Origin: Chloroflexota bacterium
GTDB lineage: Bacteria > Chloroflexota > Anaerolineae > Anaerolineales > Villigracilaceae
Reading direction: 5' to 3'
Assembly: GCA_016191845.1 (NCBI GenBank)
Contig: JACPVF010000015.1
Span: 279,258-343,257 of the forward strand
Length of the DNA: 64,000 nt
The position numbers and the translations under genes are program-made. Shown here in pieces: positions 17,018 to 25,630 of this stretch (positions are counted from its first letter, which is position 1; each line of letters starts with the position of its first letter). The notes beneath the pieces are model-generated. The model was not told the origin of the DNA. It did not search any database and saw only the letters and a list, made by a program, of their open reading frames with translations.

Positions 17018-17128
17018 TTAATTGACGAAGAGCGACAAAACCATCGAGAGCAGGACGAGCAGGGAGATGACCGCGAATACGATCTGGGCGGTGCTGATCT
17101 TGGGTTTAGAGGACTTGCTTTTTGTCAT
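17018..17128 (-). CDS. 36-residue single-span membrane peptide
   Basis: A short frame encodes MTKSKSSKPKISTAQ followed by one strongly hydrophobic segment (IVFAVISLLVLLSMVLSLFV) and Asn-stop. The basic N-terminus and single helix make a credible membrane peptide with the N-terminus inside. It fills the gap between the response regulator and crcB exactly: it starts one base after the regulator's stop codon and ends two bases before the crcB GTG. Upstream lies AAAGG. Its reading-frame organisation supports a real gene. The function is unknown. Confidence 0.65.
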   Translation of the reverse strand: MTKSKSSKPKISTAQIVFAVISLLVLLSMVLSLFVN

Positions 17129-17129
17129 T

Positions 17130-17513
17130 CTAGGAACCTTTCTGGTGTTTTCTGAACGCGTCCCCCAACACGCGCTCCAATTCTTCGAGGGTCACGGGCT
17201 TGGTCACGTACCCGTCTGCACCGATGGCCATGGCCCGGTCGACGGTAACATCGGCAGCCTCGGATGAAAGCATGACCACGGGCAGACCCTTCCAGGCCTG
17301 GTTGCGGCGCACGAATTCCAGCATGTCGAGGCCGGTCACCTCGGGCATGTTGATGTCCAGGATCAGGGCGTCGGGTTTGCGGCCCGAAAGCAGGGTACGC
17401 GCGGCCGAGCGCGCGTTCAGGAACGAGACCGATTCGCAGTCGAGCAGCTTCAACATCAGCCCGACCGCCCGCGCCATTTCCTCGTCATCATCCACGATCC
17501 AGACTTGTTTCAT
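17130..17513 (-). CDS. Single-domain response regulator (CheY-like)
   Basis: A 127-residue receiver domain without an output domain. The acidic pocket D8-D10 (VDDDEE), phospho-acceptor D53 in LILDINMPEVTGL, S/T switch in VVMLSSEA, and K105 in GYVTKP are all intact. It overlaps the uvrC stop by four bases (ATGA). No histidine kinase is in the neighbourhood, so its input and target are unknown. Confidence 0.93.
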   Translation of the reverse strand: MKQVWIVDDDEEMARAVGLMLKLLDCESVSFLNARSAARTLLSGRKPDALILDINMPEVTGLDMLEFVRRNQAWKGLPVVMLSSEAADVTVDRAMAIGADGYVTKPVTLEELERVLGDAFRKHQKGS

Positions 17514-19387
17514 TCCAGGTTTGCCTTTACGCTTTCGGCGGCAGCCAGGTTCATGCCTGGCACCGCTGCCAATTCTTCGATGCTTGCGCCTCTAATCTTA
17601 TCCACAGAACCGAAATGTTTCAAGAGCGCCTTGCGCCGCGCAGGACCAATGCTGGGGATCGAATCCAGAATGGAAGCCATTCCCTGCTTCGAGCGGCGGG
17701 CGCGATGGGCGGTGATGCCGAAACGGTGCGCCTCGTCGCGGATGCGCTGCACGAGATAGAGTCCTTGCGAGTGGCGCGGAAGCAGCAGCGAGTTCGAACG
17801 GTGCGGGAAGAAGATCTCCTCCTCCTGCTTGGCCAGTCCCACGACGGGGACCTGGTCGGCCAGCCCGAAGTTTTCCAGCACCTTGACGGCCCGCCCAAGC
17901 TGGCCCTTACCACCGTCGATGATGATCAGGTCGGGCAGGAAGGAGAACGAGGCATCGGGTTTCTTGGCCCCTGGAGTGGACTCCGTTTGTTGGCCGCCCT
18001 GCCAGCGGCGGAAGCGGCGGGTCAGCATCTCTTCCATCGAGGCGAAATCGTCGGGCGCACCGATGCTGGTGCTGTCGATGTTGAATTTGCGATACAGTTT
18101 TTTATCGGGCACACCCTGGGTGAAGACCACCATCGAACCAACCGTGGCTACGCCCTGCGTGTGAGACACATCGTAGCACTCGATGCGATTGGGCGGCGCG
18201 GACAGGTTCAGCGCGGATTGCAATTCGGCCAGCGCGGTCTCCTGCTTGTGGGTGTCGGCCTCCCACTGGGCACGCAGCGCGGAGAGCGTCTCGGTGGCGT
18301 TCTCTGCTGCCATCTTGACCAACTCCTGCGGCTGACCTTCCTTCGGGACGAAGAATTCCATCTTCTTGCCGCCGCGCTTCGACCGGAGCCACTCGCCGAT
18401 GATCTTGGTCTCTTCGATCTCCTGGGGCAGCATCACCTGTTCGGGGACGCTGGCGGCCTCGGTGTAAAACTGCTTGATGAACTCGGACATCACCTCGTTG
18501 TCGGCGCTGTCTTCGGTGCCTTCCAGAATGAAATATTCGCGGCCGATCAGTTTTCCATTGCGGATGAAGAAGATCTGCACGCAGGCTTCGCCATTGTTAC
18601 GCGCCATGGCCAGTACGTCCGAGTCCTTGTAATCGCTGGCGAAGACGATCTTCTGCCGCTCGATGATGGACTGGATGGCCTTGAGCTGGTCTCGCACGGC
18701 GGCAGCCTTCTCGAAGCGTAACTCCTCGGCGGCCTTCTCCATGTCGCTTTGCAGGCGGACCACGATCTCGTCGCTGTGTCCGCTCAGAAAATCCATCAGG
18801 TCCGAGATCATCTGACGGTACTGGGCCTGGTCCACGGCGCCGATGCAGGGCGCGCTGCACAATTTGATGTCATAGTACAGGCAGGCACGTTTGTCGAGGC
18901 CGGTGATCTCGCGGTCGCAGGTCAGGTAGGGGAAGACCTTACGCAGCACGTCCAGGGTCTGGTACACGGCCCAGGCCGAAGTGTACGGACCGAAATAACG
19001 TGAGCCGTCCTTCTCGTCCATCTGGCGCGTGACTGTCACCTTGGGGAAGGGCTCGTTCCAGTGGACCTTGATGTATGGGTAGCGCTTGTCATCTTTGAGA
19101 CGGATGTTGTACTTCGGCCGGTGCTTCTTGATCAGGTTCATCTCGAGGATCAGCGCCTCGAGTTCCGAGCCGACGACGATCCACTCGATGTGGGCGATCT
19201 CGCGCACCAGGCGGCGGGTCTTGTTATCGTGGCTGGCGTCCGCGTGGAAATACGACCGCACACGGTTCTTCAGGCTGATGGCCTTGCCGACGTAGATGAT
19301 CGTCCCCTCGGCGTTCTTCATCAGGTAACAGCCCGGTTTGGCGGGCAGGGTTTTGAGGATGCCCTGGATGTGCTCGGAGATTTCCAT
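17510..19387 (-). CDS. uvrC: Excinuclease ABC subunit C
   Basis: A 625-residue UvrC, which makes both incisions in nucleotide excision repair. The N-terminal GIY-YIG domain is present in its UvrC form (GCYLMKNAEGTIIYVGKA), then the UVR motif that binds UvrB (about residues 205-240), the RNase H-like domain with ECYDVSHTQG, and a C-terminal helix-hairpin-helix pair (IPSIGPARRKALLKHFGSVD and AAVPGMNLAAAESV). Upstream, a TAAAAT box lies 10 bases before the ATG. It leads the minus-strand group with the response regulator and crcB. Confidence 0.96.
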   Translation of the reverse strand: MEISEHIQGILKTLPAKPGCYLMKNAEGTIIYVGKAISLKNRVRSYFHADASHDNKTRRLVREIAHIEWIVVGSELEALILEMNLIKKHRPKYNIRLKDDKRYPYIKVHWNEPFPKVTVTRQMDEKDGSRYFGPYTSAWAVYQTLDVLRKVFPYLTCDREITGLDKRACLYYDIKLCSAPCIGAVDQAQYRQMISDLMDFLSGHSDEIVVRLQSDMEKAAEELRFEKAAAVRDQLKAIQSIIERQKIVFASDYKDSDVLAMARNNGEACVQIFFIRNGKLIGREYFILEGTEDSADNEVMSEFIKQFYTEAASVPEQVMLPQEIEETKIIGEWLRSKRGGKKMEFFVPKEGQPQELVKMAAENATETLSALRAQWEADTHKQETALAELQSALNLSAPPNRIECYDVSHTQGVATVGSMVVFTQGVPDKKLYRKFNIDSTSIGAPDDFASMEEMLTRRFRRWQGGQQTESTPGAKKPDASFSFLPDLIIIDGGKGQLGRAVKVLENFGLADQVPVVGLAKQEEEIFFPHRSNSLLLPRHSQGLYLVQRIRDEAHRFGITAHRARRSKQGMASILDSIPSIGPARRKALLKHFGSVDKIRGASIEELAAVPGMNLAAAESVKANLE

Positions 19388-19433
19388 ACAGGGGAGTATT
19401 TTACCCGATGCGGCCCGTCTCCCAAGTTTCCTG

Positions 19434-19461
19434 TTGACTTTGTCCCTGTTGGGGCTACAAT
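19434..19461 (+). promoter_or_regulatory. Sigma-70 type promoter for the Yip1 gene
   Basis: TTGACT and TACAAT are separated by 16 bases. This is one of the few promoters in the window with a recognisable -35 hexamer. The ATG follows 29 bases later with AAGGAGAA as ribosome-binding site. Confidence 0.8.
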
Positions 19462-19490
19462 TTTAGTATCACGTATTTAAGGAGAATATC

Positions 19491-20213
19491 ATGTCCGAAC
19501 TTTCCAACGAACCCGTCATGCCGGTCGGTCCCGAGCCCTTCTTCAAAATATGGATCAAGGCTTTGACCAAACCCAACGAGCAAACCTTCGCCGAATTGGC
19601 GGCCTCTCCCAGTGCCAAAGCCACCACGGGCTATCTGTGGTATTTCGTGGCCATGTTGATCCAACTCTTCTTTGCCTCCCTGGTGCCGAACGAGGCTACA
19701 CGGCGGCTATTGGAACAGTACGGGAGCCAGTATGGAGCGCAGCTCCCCGTGAGCGGCGGATTCGTCTCGAATCTGATCTCCGCCATCTGCGGCGCGCCGA
19801 TCATGGCGCTGATCGGAACCCTGTTATTCGCCCTCGGCGTGGCCCTGATCCAGTGGATTGCCAGGATGTTCGGCGGACGCGGTACCAATGATCAGCTGGT
19901 CTATGCCATGTCGGCCATCGTTTCGCCATTTGCGCTGGTCAGCACTGTGTTGGGCCTGTTGGGAGCCATTCCGTTTGTCGGCCTATGCTTCAGCTTGATC
20001 AGCCTGTTGGCTGCCATCTACATCATTGTTCTGGAAGTCATGGCGGTCAAGGGTGTCAATCAGTTCGGCTGGGGACAGGCGTTGGGCTCCTTCTTCATCC
20101 CTGCGCTGGCTTTTGCCTGTTTGTGTGCCTGCTTGGTGGGTGGGACCATTGCTTTGATTGGCCCTGTCATCGGAGACACGTTCCGTCAAATCCAACAAGG
20201 CCTGGGCCAATAA
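19491..20213 (+). CDS. Yip1-domain membrane protein
   Basis: A 240-residue protein with a 55-residue soluble N-terminus and five or six membrane segments, glycine- and alanine-rich. It fits the Yip1 superfamily of bacterial membrane proteins, whose function is largely unknown. The pattern EPFFKIWIKALTKPNEQTFAEL before the first span is typical of Anaerolineae-type members. It is a single-gene unit with its own promoter and terminator. Confidence 0.75.
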   Translation: MSELSNEPVMPVGPEPFFKIWIKALTKPNEQTFAELAASPSAKATTGYLWYFVAMLIQLFFASLVPNEATRRLLEQYGSQYGAQLPVSGGFVSNLISAICGAPIMALIGTLLFALGVALIQWIARMFGGRGTNDQLVYAMSAIVSPFALVSTVLGLLGAIPFVGLCFSLISLLAAIYIIVLEVMAVKGVNQFGWGQALGSFFIPALAFACLCACLVGGTIALIGPVIGDTFRQIQQGLGQ

Positions 20214-20225
20214 GATCATCGAAAA

Positions 20226-20255
20226 AATGCCTCCCGATAAACGGGAGGCATTTTT
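20226..20255. terminator. Bidirectional terminator between the Yip1 and kinase genes
   Basis: An 11-bp perfect stem (AATGCCTCCCG / CGGGAGGCATT) is flanked by A's on one side and T's on the other. It can end transcripts of the two convergent genes on both strands. Confidence 0.9.
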
Positions 20256-20259
20256 GATT

Positions 20260-22401
20260 CTATCCACCGTCGTAATTTTCGGGGGTGGGGGGAACCACCT
20301 GGGGAGTGGGCCCCGGCGGCATGATCTGTCCCTGCCCGGACAGAATCAGGATGTCGGCCATGTAATAGGCATGTTGATAAGCCGTCTTCACCCCGCCTTC
20401 ACCCGGGATCGGGTCGATCTGTTCGTCGCCATTCAAATCCACGCCGTTGACGATCTGGTCGGCCAACCCCACCGCCTGGACGATGATCCCGCGCATATTC
20501 CCATCGAACGGGCTGGCCAGGATGTTCAGGGCCAGGTCACGCAATTGTACGCTCCAGCCTTCCACGTTGGTGATGCAGGCTTCCACATGTCCGCCGTGCA
20601 GGAGGACCGAGGCAGGTGCATCGCCCGTGGTCATGGCGTAGGTGGTGTGTGAATAGACGCCGCCCGTGTACCCTGGGCTTTCACCGTTGAGCAGCAGGCC
20701 GTAGCCATCGCCCGGATCGGTCACTTCGCCGTCCTGGTCCAGGTCGCCGTATTGAGCCGACTGTTTGCCCACGATCAGGTTGACCACCGCCTCGGCATTC
20801 TTGCGCGCGGCGGCTTCGTCGCCCGCCTCGTAACTGACCAGCATGGCGTTGGCGGCCTGGTCCACCAGGGTCGCGTCGGTCCACAGGCCGTGCATCAGGC
20901 CGATCTGGTTCGGCGTATCGGGCATCGACACCAGCAGGTGACGGACATGCATCAGCGAGTCGCTGGGCACGCCCGAGGAAAAGGCCACCTCGTTGGATGG
21001 GTTTGGGCTGGGGTCGGGGTTGGGCTCGAGGGTGATCTCCATGCGGTCGTAGCGCGCCAGCAGGTTGCGGCTTTGTTCGTCCACGAACTGGAGCGAGCCA
21101 TCCCCGCTTGCGTCCAAATTCAGGATGCCCAGGCTGCGGCGCGTCTCTCCGCCCGTGCCCACCAGCCAGACTTCATATTGCTGACCCTCGGGCGCGGCGG
21201 GCATGCCATTGGCCGAGACCAGCACGCCGTCGACGTGGGATGCCACATCCTGGAAGCGCATCAGGCCCACATCTGCCACCGCCTGTGCGGGACCGACAGC
21301 TGGCTCCGTCATGGAATGCGGAGTCGCGGCGGGCGGTTGGAGGCCGTGATCAAGGGCGGCGGTGGCCGTCGGGACGGAGGCAGGCGCGGGCGTCGGCTTC
21401 AGGAATAGGAATCCAGCCAGGGCCGCAACGGCCAATCCCGCAGCGCCGATCCAGATCCACGGCTTGGGCTTGCGGGCGGAGCCTTCCGCTTTGGGCGCAG
21501 CATGGAATATGGACGGCATCAGGGTGGGGGCATCGGCGCGCTCGAGCAGGGCGACCTCGAAGGCGCGTGCCAGTTCGAGCGGGGTCTGGAAGCGGTCTTC
21601 GGGTTTCTTGGCCAGGGCGCGGTCGATGACGGCTTGAAGGGCGGGGGCCAGCCCGGGGATGGGCTCGGGCGGTTCGCTGATGTGTTTAAGCAGCACGCCC
21701 ATGGTGCTGTCGGCTTCGAAAGGCACACGCCCCGCGAGGATCTCGTACAGCACAATGCCGAGTGAGTAGATGTCGGTGCGGGCATCGGTGCGCTCGCCGC
21801 GCGCCTGCTCGGGACTCATGTAGGCGGGGGTCCCCGCGATCTGTCCCGTGGCGGTCTGCGTGGCGGAGTTGAGGTACCGTACCAAGCCGAAGTCGGTCAG
21901 CACAGGCTGGACATCGGGCGGGAGCGGCTTGCCTTTTTCGACGGGCGCACTGCGCGAGCTGAGCAGGATATTGCCCGGTTTGACGTCGCGGTGGATCACG
22001 CCACTCTCGTGCGCGTATTGCAAGGCCTCGGCCAGGCTGGTGAGCAACCGCGCCACGACGGGATATTCGAGCCGCAGGCTGTTCTCATGCAGGGAACGCA
22101 GGTAGGCGGAAAGCGCAAGGCCAGACACGTACTCCATGACGAGATACGGCTGGCCCTGGATCGAGTCGAAGTCGAAAACCTGGACGATGTTGGGGTGACG
22201 CAGATTGGCCACGACCCGTGCCTCACGCTGGAAGCGCTCCAGCAGTTCGGGATCGTCCTGGTATTGGTTGCGCAGCAACTTGACGGCCACGGACCGCTGC
22301 AGGGTGGTATGCGTGCCGAGATAAACCTCGGCCATGCCCCCGCGGGCCAGCAGAAGTTCGATGCGTACCTTTCCCAGTGTCTTGCCAATCCAATCGGACA
22401 T
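20260..22401 (-). CDS. Transmembrane Ser/Thr protein kinase with RskA-like and EF-hand-like outer region
   Basis: A 713-residue protein. Residues 10-290 form a Hanks-type kinase: glycine loop LLARGGMAEVYLG, catalytic K41 in VAVKLL, HRDVKPGN, TDFGLVRY, GTPAYMSPEQARG and DIYSLGIVLYE are all present. A juxtamembrane linker and one membrane span (about 318-336) follow. The outer part first resembles the C-terminal domain of anti-sigma factor RskA (YEVWLVGTGGETRRSLGIL). It then carries two acidic loops with calcium-binding spacing (DLDQDGEVTDPGDG and DLNGDEQIDPIPG), and ends proline-rich. Kinase activity is probable. The outer ligand and the reason for an RskA-like ectodomain are unknown. Confidence 0.87.
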   Translation of the reverse strand: MSDWIGKTLGKVRIELLLARGGMAEVYLGTHTTLQRSVAVKLLRNQYQDDPELLERFQREARVVANLRHPNIVQVFDFDSIQGQPYLVMEYVSGLALSAYLRSLHENSLRLEYPVVARLLTSLAEALQYAHESGVIHRDVKPGNILLSSRSAPVEKGKPLPPDVQPVLTDFGLVRYLNSATQTATGQIAGTPAYMSPEQARGERTDARTDIYSLGIVLYEILAGRVPFEADSTMGVLLKHISEPPEPIPGLAPALQAVIDRALAKKPEDRFQTPLELARAFEVALLERADAPTLMPSIFHAAPKAEGSARKPKPWIWIGAAGLAVAALAGFLFLKPTPAPASVPTATAALDHGLQPPAATPHSMTEPAVGPAQAVADVGLMRFQDVASHVDGVLVSANGMPAAPEGQQYEVWLVGTGGETRRSLGILNLDASGDGSLQFVDEQSRNLLARYDRMEITLEPNPDPSPNPSNEVAFSSGVPSDSLMHVRHLLVSMPDTPNQIGLMHGLWTDATLVDQAANAMLVSYEAGDEAAARKNAEAVVNLIVGKQSAQYGDLDQDGEVTDPGDGYGLLLNGESPGYTGGVYSHTTYAMTTGDAPASVLLHGGHVEACITNVEGWSVQLRDLALNILASPFDGNMRGIIVQAVGLADQIVNGVDLNGDEQIDPIPGEGGVKTAYQHAYYMADILILSGQGQIMPPGPTPQVVPPTPENYDGG

Positions 22402-22411
22402 ATTCTTTCTG

Positions 22412-22417
22412 ATTATA
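22412..22417 (-). promoter_or_regulatory. -10 box for the kinase gene
   Basis: CCAGTATAAT ends 10 bases before the kinase ATG, giving a leader of only a few bases and no Shine-Dalgarno site. The same ten-base string occurs in the opposite direction upstream of pncC. Confidence 0.6.
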
Positions 22418-22473
22418 CTGGAAGCTCAATCCTTACACGCTCACACGAAGGAGGCAGGTCAGGTACTAGCCAG

Positions 22474-22479
22474 TATAAT
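22474..22479 (+). promoter_or_regulatory. -10 box for the pncC gene
   Basis: CCAGTATAAT, the mirror copy of the kinase promoter box, lies 20 bases before the TTG start. GAGGTG, five bases before the TTG, serves as ribosome-binding site. Confidence 0.6.
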
Positions 22480-22499
22480 GAATACCCTGAGGTGAATCC

Positions 22500-22985
22500 T
22501 TGCAAAAACCAATCGAAATTCAACTGGGCGAGACCCTTCGCACACGCGGATTGAAACTGGCGACGGCTGAATCCTGCACGGGTGGGCTGATCGCCGACCG
22601 CATCACCGACGTGCCAGGCTCGTCGGATTATTTTCTGGGAGGCATCGTGGCTTACGCGTACGAGGCCAAGGTGGCCCTGCTGGACGTGTCGTGGGATACG
22701 CTGCGCGCTCATGGAGCGGTCAGCCGCGAGGTGGTGCTGGAGATGGCGCGCGGCGCGCGCAAAGCGCTCAGTGCAGACCTGGCTGTCAGCGTGAGCGGCA
22801 TTGCTGGACCTGGCGGCGGCCTGCCCGATAAACCCGTCGGCACCACCTGGCTGGGTCTTGTCACCCCCGACGGTGAATGGGCGCGCCAGTTCGTATGGGA
22901 CAGTGACCGCCGCGGCAACAAGGAACTCTCCGCCGAAGCGGCGCTTCAATTTGTGCTGGATTATCTGGATGGAAAACTAAAATGA
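22500..22985 (+). CDS. pncC: Nicotinamide-nucleotide amidase (CinA C-terminal domain protein)
   Basis: A 161-residue protein equal to the CinA C-terminal (PncC) domain, which deamidates nicotinamide mononucleotide to nicotinate mononucleotide for NAD salvage. Typical segments are [22 protein letters not shown] near the start, with the catalytic Ser and Lys/Tyr surroundings, and [10 protein letters not shown] with the later [10 protein letters not shown]. There is no N-terminal molybdopterin-like CinA domain. The start is TTG with a proper ribosome-binding site. The stop overlaps the ATG of the nucleosidase gene (ATGA). Confidence 0.92.
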   Translation: MQKPIEIQLGETLRTRGLKLATAESCTGGLIADRITDVPGSSDYFLGGIVAYAYEAKVALLDVSWDTLRAHGAVSREVVLEMARGARKALSADLAVSVSGIAGPGGGLPDKPVGTTWLGLVTPDGEWARQFVWDSDRRGNKELSAEAALQFVLDYLDGKLK

Positions 22986-23644
22986 AAATCGTCGTCATTA
23001 TCTCTGCCAATGCCGAATGGCGCGTGGTCAAAGAACTGTATCCCCACCTGGAACTTCAGCATTCTCCCTTTGGCGAATACGCCGACTTGCAACTTGGCCC
23101 CCAACCCGTGACCCTTTTCCACGGCGGCTGGGGCAAGATCAGCGCCGCGGCCACGGCGCAATACGTCATCGACCACTTCCAGCCCGACCTGTTGGTCAAC
23201 CTCGGTACCTGTGGCGGATTCGCGGGTCGCATCGAGACGGGCGCGGTCATCCTGGTGGAGCGGACCCTGGTCTATGACATCATCGAGCAGATGGGCGACG
23301 GGGCCGAGGCGATCGCACATTACGCGACGGATATCGATCTCTCGTGGATGGTCGATCAACCACGGTCTGCCTTGCGCGGTCTGCTTGTCTCTGCTGACCG
23401 TGACATCGTGGTCGAAGATATCCCGATGTTGATCGAAAAATACGACGCCATCGCCGCAGACTGGGAATCGGGAGCCATTGCCTGGGTGGCAAAACAAAAT
23501 GGCACGCGTCTGCTTATTCTGCGTGCCGTCAGTGACCTGGTAGGCGGGGATGGAGGCGAGGCATACGGAAACCTCGACTTGTTCCACCAGCGCACCAAGA
23601 CCGTGATGAAGGATCTATTCGAGCAATTGCCCGATTGGTTATAA
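22982..23644 (+). CDS. Nucleoside phosphorylase / MTA-SAH nucleosidase family protein
   Basis: A 220-residue protein of the PNP/UDP phosphorylase superfamily. Supporting segments are [13 protein letters not shown], the [15 protein letters not shown] helix, [19 protein letters not shown], and [20 protein letters not shown] followed by RAVSDLVGG, whose Asp is the usual catalytic acid. The family cleaves N-glycosidic bonds of nucleosides such as methylthioadenosine. It is shorter and more divergent than Pfs, so the true base is uncertain. Coupled to pncC, it may serve nucleoside or NAD salvage. Confidence 0.82.
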   Translation: MKIVVIISANAEWRVVKELYPHLELQHSPFGEYADLQLGPQPVTLFHGGWGKISAAATAQYVIDHFQPDLLVNLGTCGGFAGRIETGAVILVERTLVYDIIEQMGDGAEAIAHYATDIDLSWMVDQPRSALRGLLVSADRDIVVEDIPMLIEKYDAIAADWESGAIAWVAKQNGTRLLILRAVSDLVGGDGGEAYGNLDLFHQRTKTVMKDLFEQLPDWL

Positions 23645-23651
23645 GTTATAG

Positions 23652-23671
23652 GGGCGAGCGGCCGCTCGCCC
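23652..23671. repeat. Perfect 20-bp palindrome after the nucleosidase gene
   Basis: GGGCGAGCGGCCGCTCGCCC is its own reverse complement. It lies between two convergent stop codons. It has no T-run, so it looks like a REP-type intergenic palindrome, though it may also block readthrough. Confidence 0.65.
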
Positions 23672-23676
23672 TTACG

Positions 23677-24945
23677 TCACTTGGGTTCAAGTACCCGCCC
23701 TATGAACAGGACCTGTCCCGTTTGCAGGTCGCGGATGATGTAAATGAATGGGCGATCTATAGTCAAATTTACATCGGCCATGCGCGCCATGGCCAGTTCC
23801 ATGATGACGGCAGTCGCGGCGGCGGCTTCGGTGCCTTTCTCGTCCACGGCCACATAAGCTTTGTGGACCACCGTGCCGATGTACAGATCCTTGCTCCCCG
23901 TCATGCCTGAGAAGTCGGCCAAATCGGGGTCAAAGGCGTCGGTCATGCCGAGGGCGGAGAGTTGGTCGGCCAGCATAAAGTTGCTTTCCACTTTGAATTT
24001 GGGCAGGTGAAGAGACACGTTCTTCGTCTGGAGTCCGCTCCACATGGCGGAGACAGTTTGGAGGTCCAAGGAAGATTCGATCTCGTCGAAGCGGCCCTGG
24101 TCGGGGACGAGGATGTCCATGGCGGCGGTGCCGCCCGCGTAGGGTAGTTCGGCCATCTGCCAGCCGTCGCCTGCCGCATAGGGAATGTCCATCTCGTCGT
24201 TCATGGTCGGGACCTGGACCTGGGTTCCATCCAGCAGGTTGAACGGGGCATCGCTGGTGTTGTTCGCGTCGAAAGGCGTCAACCAATCGGCCTTGAAGTA
24301 AATGGCATTGACCAGCACCATGCGTGTGGCAGAGTCGAGCGTGCCTGGCACAAGCAGGTTCTGGATCTTCTGGTTGGTCTGGTCGCTGACCCAGCCGTTG
24401 ATCTCGTTGCGGACGGCTTCGTACTGGTTGATGAAATCGGACTGATGAACGCCTGCGCCATAATTGCGTGCCAGCGTGTCGAGGAAGTCGGATTGCAGCG
24501 GCAGGCTTTGCTCGGTCCACACGGCGTTGGCAATATTGAGCTGCAGTGGCTGCTGGTCTTTTGAGCCTTTGGGCTGGGATTCGAGTTTCTGGTCGAGGGC
24601 GTTGAAGGCGGGGTGGAGTTGATCCTGCGGCAGGAAGTGCAGAGCCTGGGTCATCTGCGTGAGCGTGTCATTGCGCGCGCCCGCCGAGGTCATGGCCAGG
24701 GCCAGGGAGATGCTGAACGGCGAGTAGGCCAGGTTGCGAGGTTCCGTGCGGAGCGAATGATACAGGTCAAAGGCGAAGGCGTTGTCCCCGTCGACCAGCG
24801 GGTGCAGGTCAGCATCCTGCACGGATGGATTTTCGCGCCGCAGATTGGACTTTTTGACGGGGCCTTCCGTCTTGCCGCACGCAGCGAGGGTCAGGCTGAG
24901 AACGGCCAGCAGAGTCAGCAAGGCATACATGGGGGAATGCTTCAT
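23677..24945 (-). CDS. Lipoprotein serpin (serine/cysteine protease inhibitor)
   Basis: A 422-residue protein. The start is the ATG with AAGGAG upstream; the frame is open far beyond it. A lipoprotein signal peptide ends in LTLAACGK, so it should be anchored outside the cytoplasmic membrane. The rest is a full serpin fold: NLAYSPFSISLALAMTSAGA, NAVWTEQSLPL, VLVNAIYFKADW, LHLPKFKVES, and the C-terminal DRPFIYIIRDLQTGQVLFIGR. The reactive-loop hinge reads EKGTEAAAATA, small residues as in inhibitory serpins, so it likely traps proteases. The scissile bond probably lies in the IMELAMARM stretch, but P1 cannot be fixed. Confidence 0.93.
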   Translation of the reverse strand: MKHSPMYALLTLLAVLSLTLAACGKTEGPVKKSNLRRENPSVQDADLHPLVDGDNAFAFDLYHSLRTEPRNLAYSPFSISLALAMTSAGARNDTLTQMTQALHFLPQDQLHPAFNALDQKLESQPKGSKDQQPLQLNIANAVWTEQSLPLQSDFLDTLARNYGAGVHQSDFINQYEAVRNEINGWVSDQTNQKIQNLLVPGTLDSATRMVLVNAIYFKADWLTPFDANNTSDAPFNLLDGTQVQVPTMNDEMDIPYAAGDGWQMAELPYAGGTAAMDILVPDQGRFDEIESSLDLQTVSAMWSGLQTKNVSLHLPKFKVESNFMLADQLSALGMTDAFDPDLADFSGMTGSKDLYIGTVVHKAYVAVDEKGTEAAAATAVIMELAMARMADVNLTIDRPFIYIIRDLQTGQVLFIGRVLEPK

Positions 24946-24963
24946 CGAATTTCTCCTTCTTTC

Positions 24964-25009
24964 GCCCTGAGCGGAGCCGCGCGTTTTCAGCGTGGCGAAG
25001 TCGAAGGGC
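24964..25009. repeat. Dispersed palindromic repeat, copy A
   Basis: An imperfect hairpin with the core CTGAGCGGAGCCGCGCG and the end GTCGAAGGGC has outer arms GCCCT / AGGGC. It lies in the leader of the serpin gene. Related copies are found at four other intergenic places in the window. Confidence 0.65.
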
Positions 25010-25078
25010 ATCATCGTTTTGTGGAACGAACTATAGACGTGGAGAATTAAATTGTGTTCCCGCCAATGGTCATGCTTT

Positions 25079-25564
25079 TCACAACACCAGTTCCATAGAG
25101 ACATTGTCCATGCTCTCGCGATAGCTGGGGATTTCGACGAAGCCCAGTTTTTTGTAGAAGGCCAGCGCGCGCAGTTGTTCGCTGCCCGTCTGCAAGCGGA
25201 TACGGGACCAGCCCTGAGCGCGGGCAAACGCCAACAGGCGCTGGACCACCTCGTAGCCGATGCGCTGTCCGTGATATTCCTCCAACAGCCAGAGACGCTT
25301 CAGCTCGGCGATGTCCGCTTCGAGGTGCTTGATCGCGCCCGTACCCACCAGCCGACCGTCGTCCAGCACGGCCAGGAACAGGCCGTGGTCGCCTGTGTAG
25401 ATCTGCTGATAATCGTCCACGTCGCGCAATTCGCCTTCCTCGGCCAGCACATCGTAGAAGTATTGCGGGGTCTGGTCGGGATAGTAGATGCGCTGGGCTA
25501 CCGAGGCGATGACCCATTTGGCGTCTTCGATTTCATGCGGTTGCAGGGGACGGATCTCGATCAT
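25079..25564 (-). CDS. GNAT family N-acetyltransferase
   Basis: A 161-residue acetyltransferase of the GNAT fold. It starts MIEIRPLQPHEIEDAKWVI. It contains the acetyl-CoA pyrophosphate-binding region in an unusual form (RLWLLEEYHGQRIGYEVVQRLL, usual Q/RxxGxG/A) and the C-terminal LRALAFYKKLGFVEIP motif shared by the family. The acceptor is unknown. A TACAAT box lies only six bases before the ATG, so the message is probably leaderless. Confidence 0.87.
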   Translation of the reverse strand: MIEIRPLQPHEIEDAKWVIASVAQRIYYPDQTPQYFYDVLAEEGELRDVDDYQQIYTGDHGLFLAVLDDGRLVGTGAIKHLEADIAELKRLWLLEEYHGQRIGYEVVQRLLAFARAQGWSRIRLQTGSEQLRALAFYKKLGFVEIPSYRESMDNVSMELVL

Positions 25565-25570
25565 GTGCGG

Positions 25571-25576
25571 ATTGTA
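25571..25576 (-). promoter_or_regulatory. -10 box for the GNAT gene, leaderless spacing
   Basis: GGTACAAT ends six bases before the ATG on the minus strand. There is no Shine-Dalgarno site. Confidence 0.55.
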
Positions 25577-25630
25577 CCGTAAGAATTTTCCCCTTCGATT
25601 CTCCTAGGTATACGTTCGGCTGATTTGCCG

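Noticed and set aside
16984..17150. Fluoride riboswitch in front of crcB
   Set aside because: The space is filled by a 36-codon frame and the end of the response regulator. I could not find the pseudoknot-type GG...CC arrangement.
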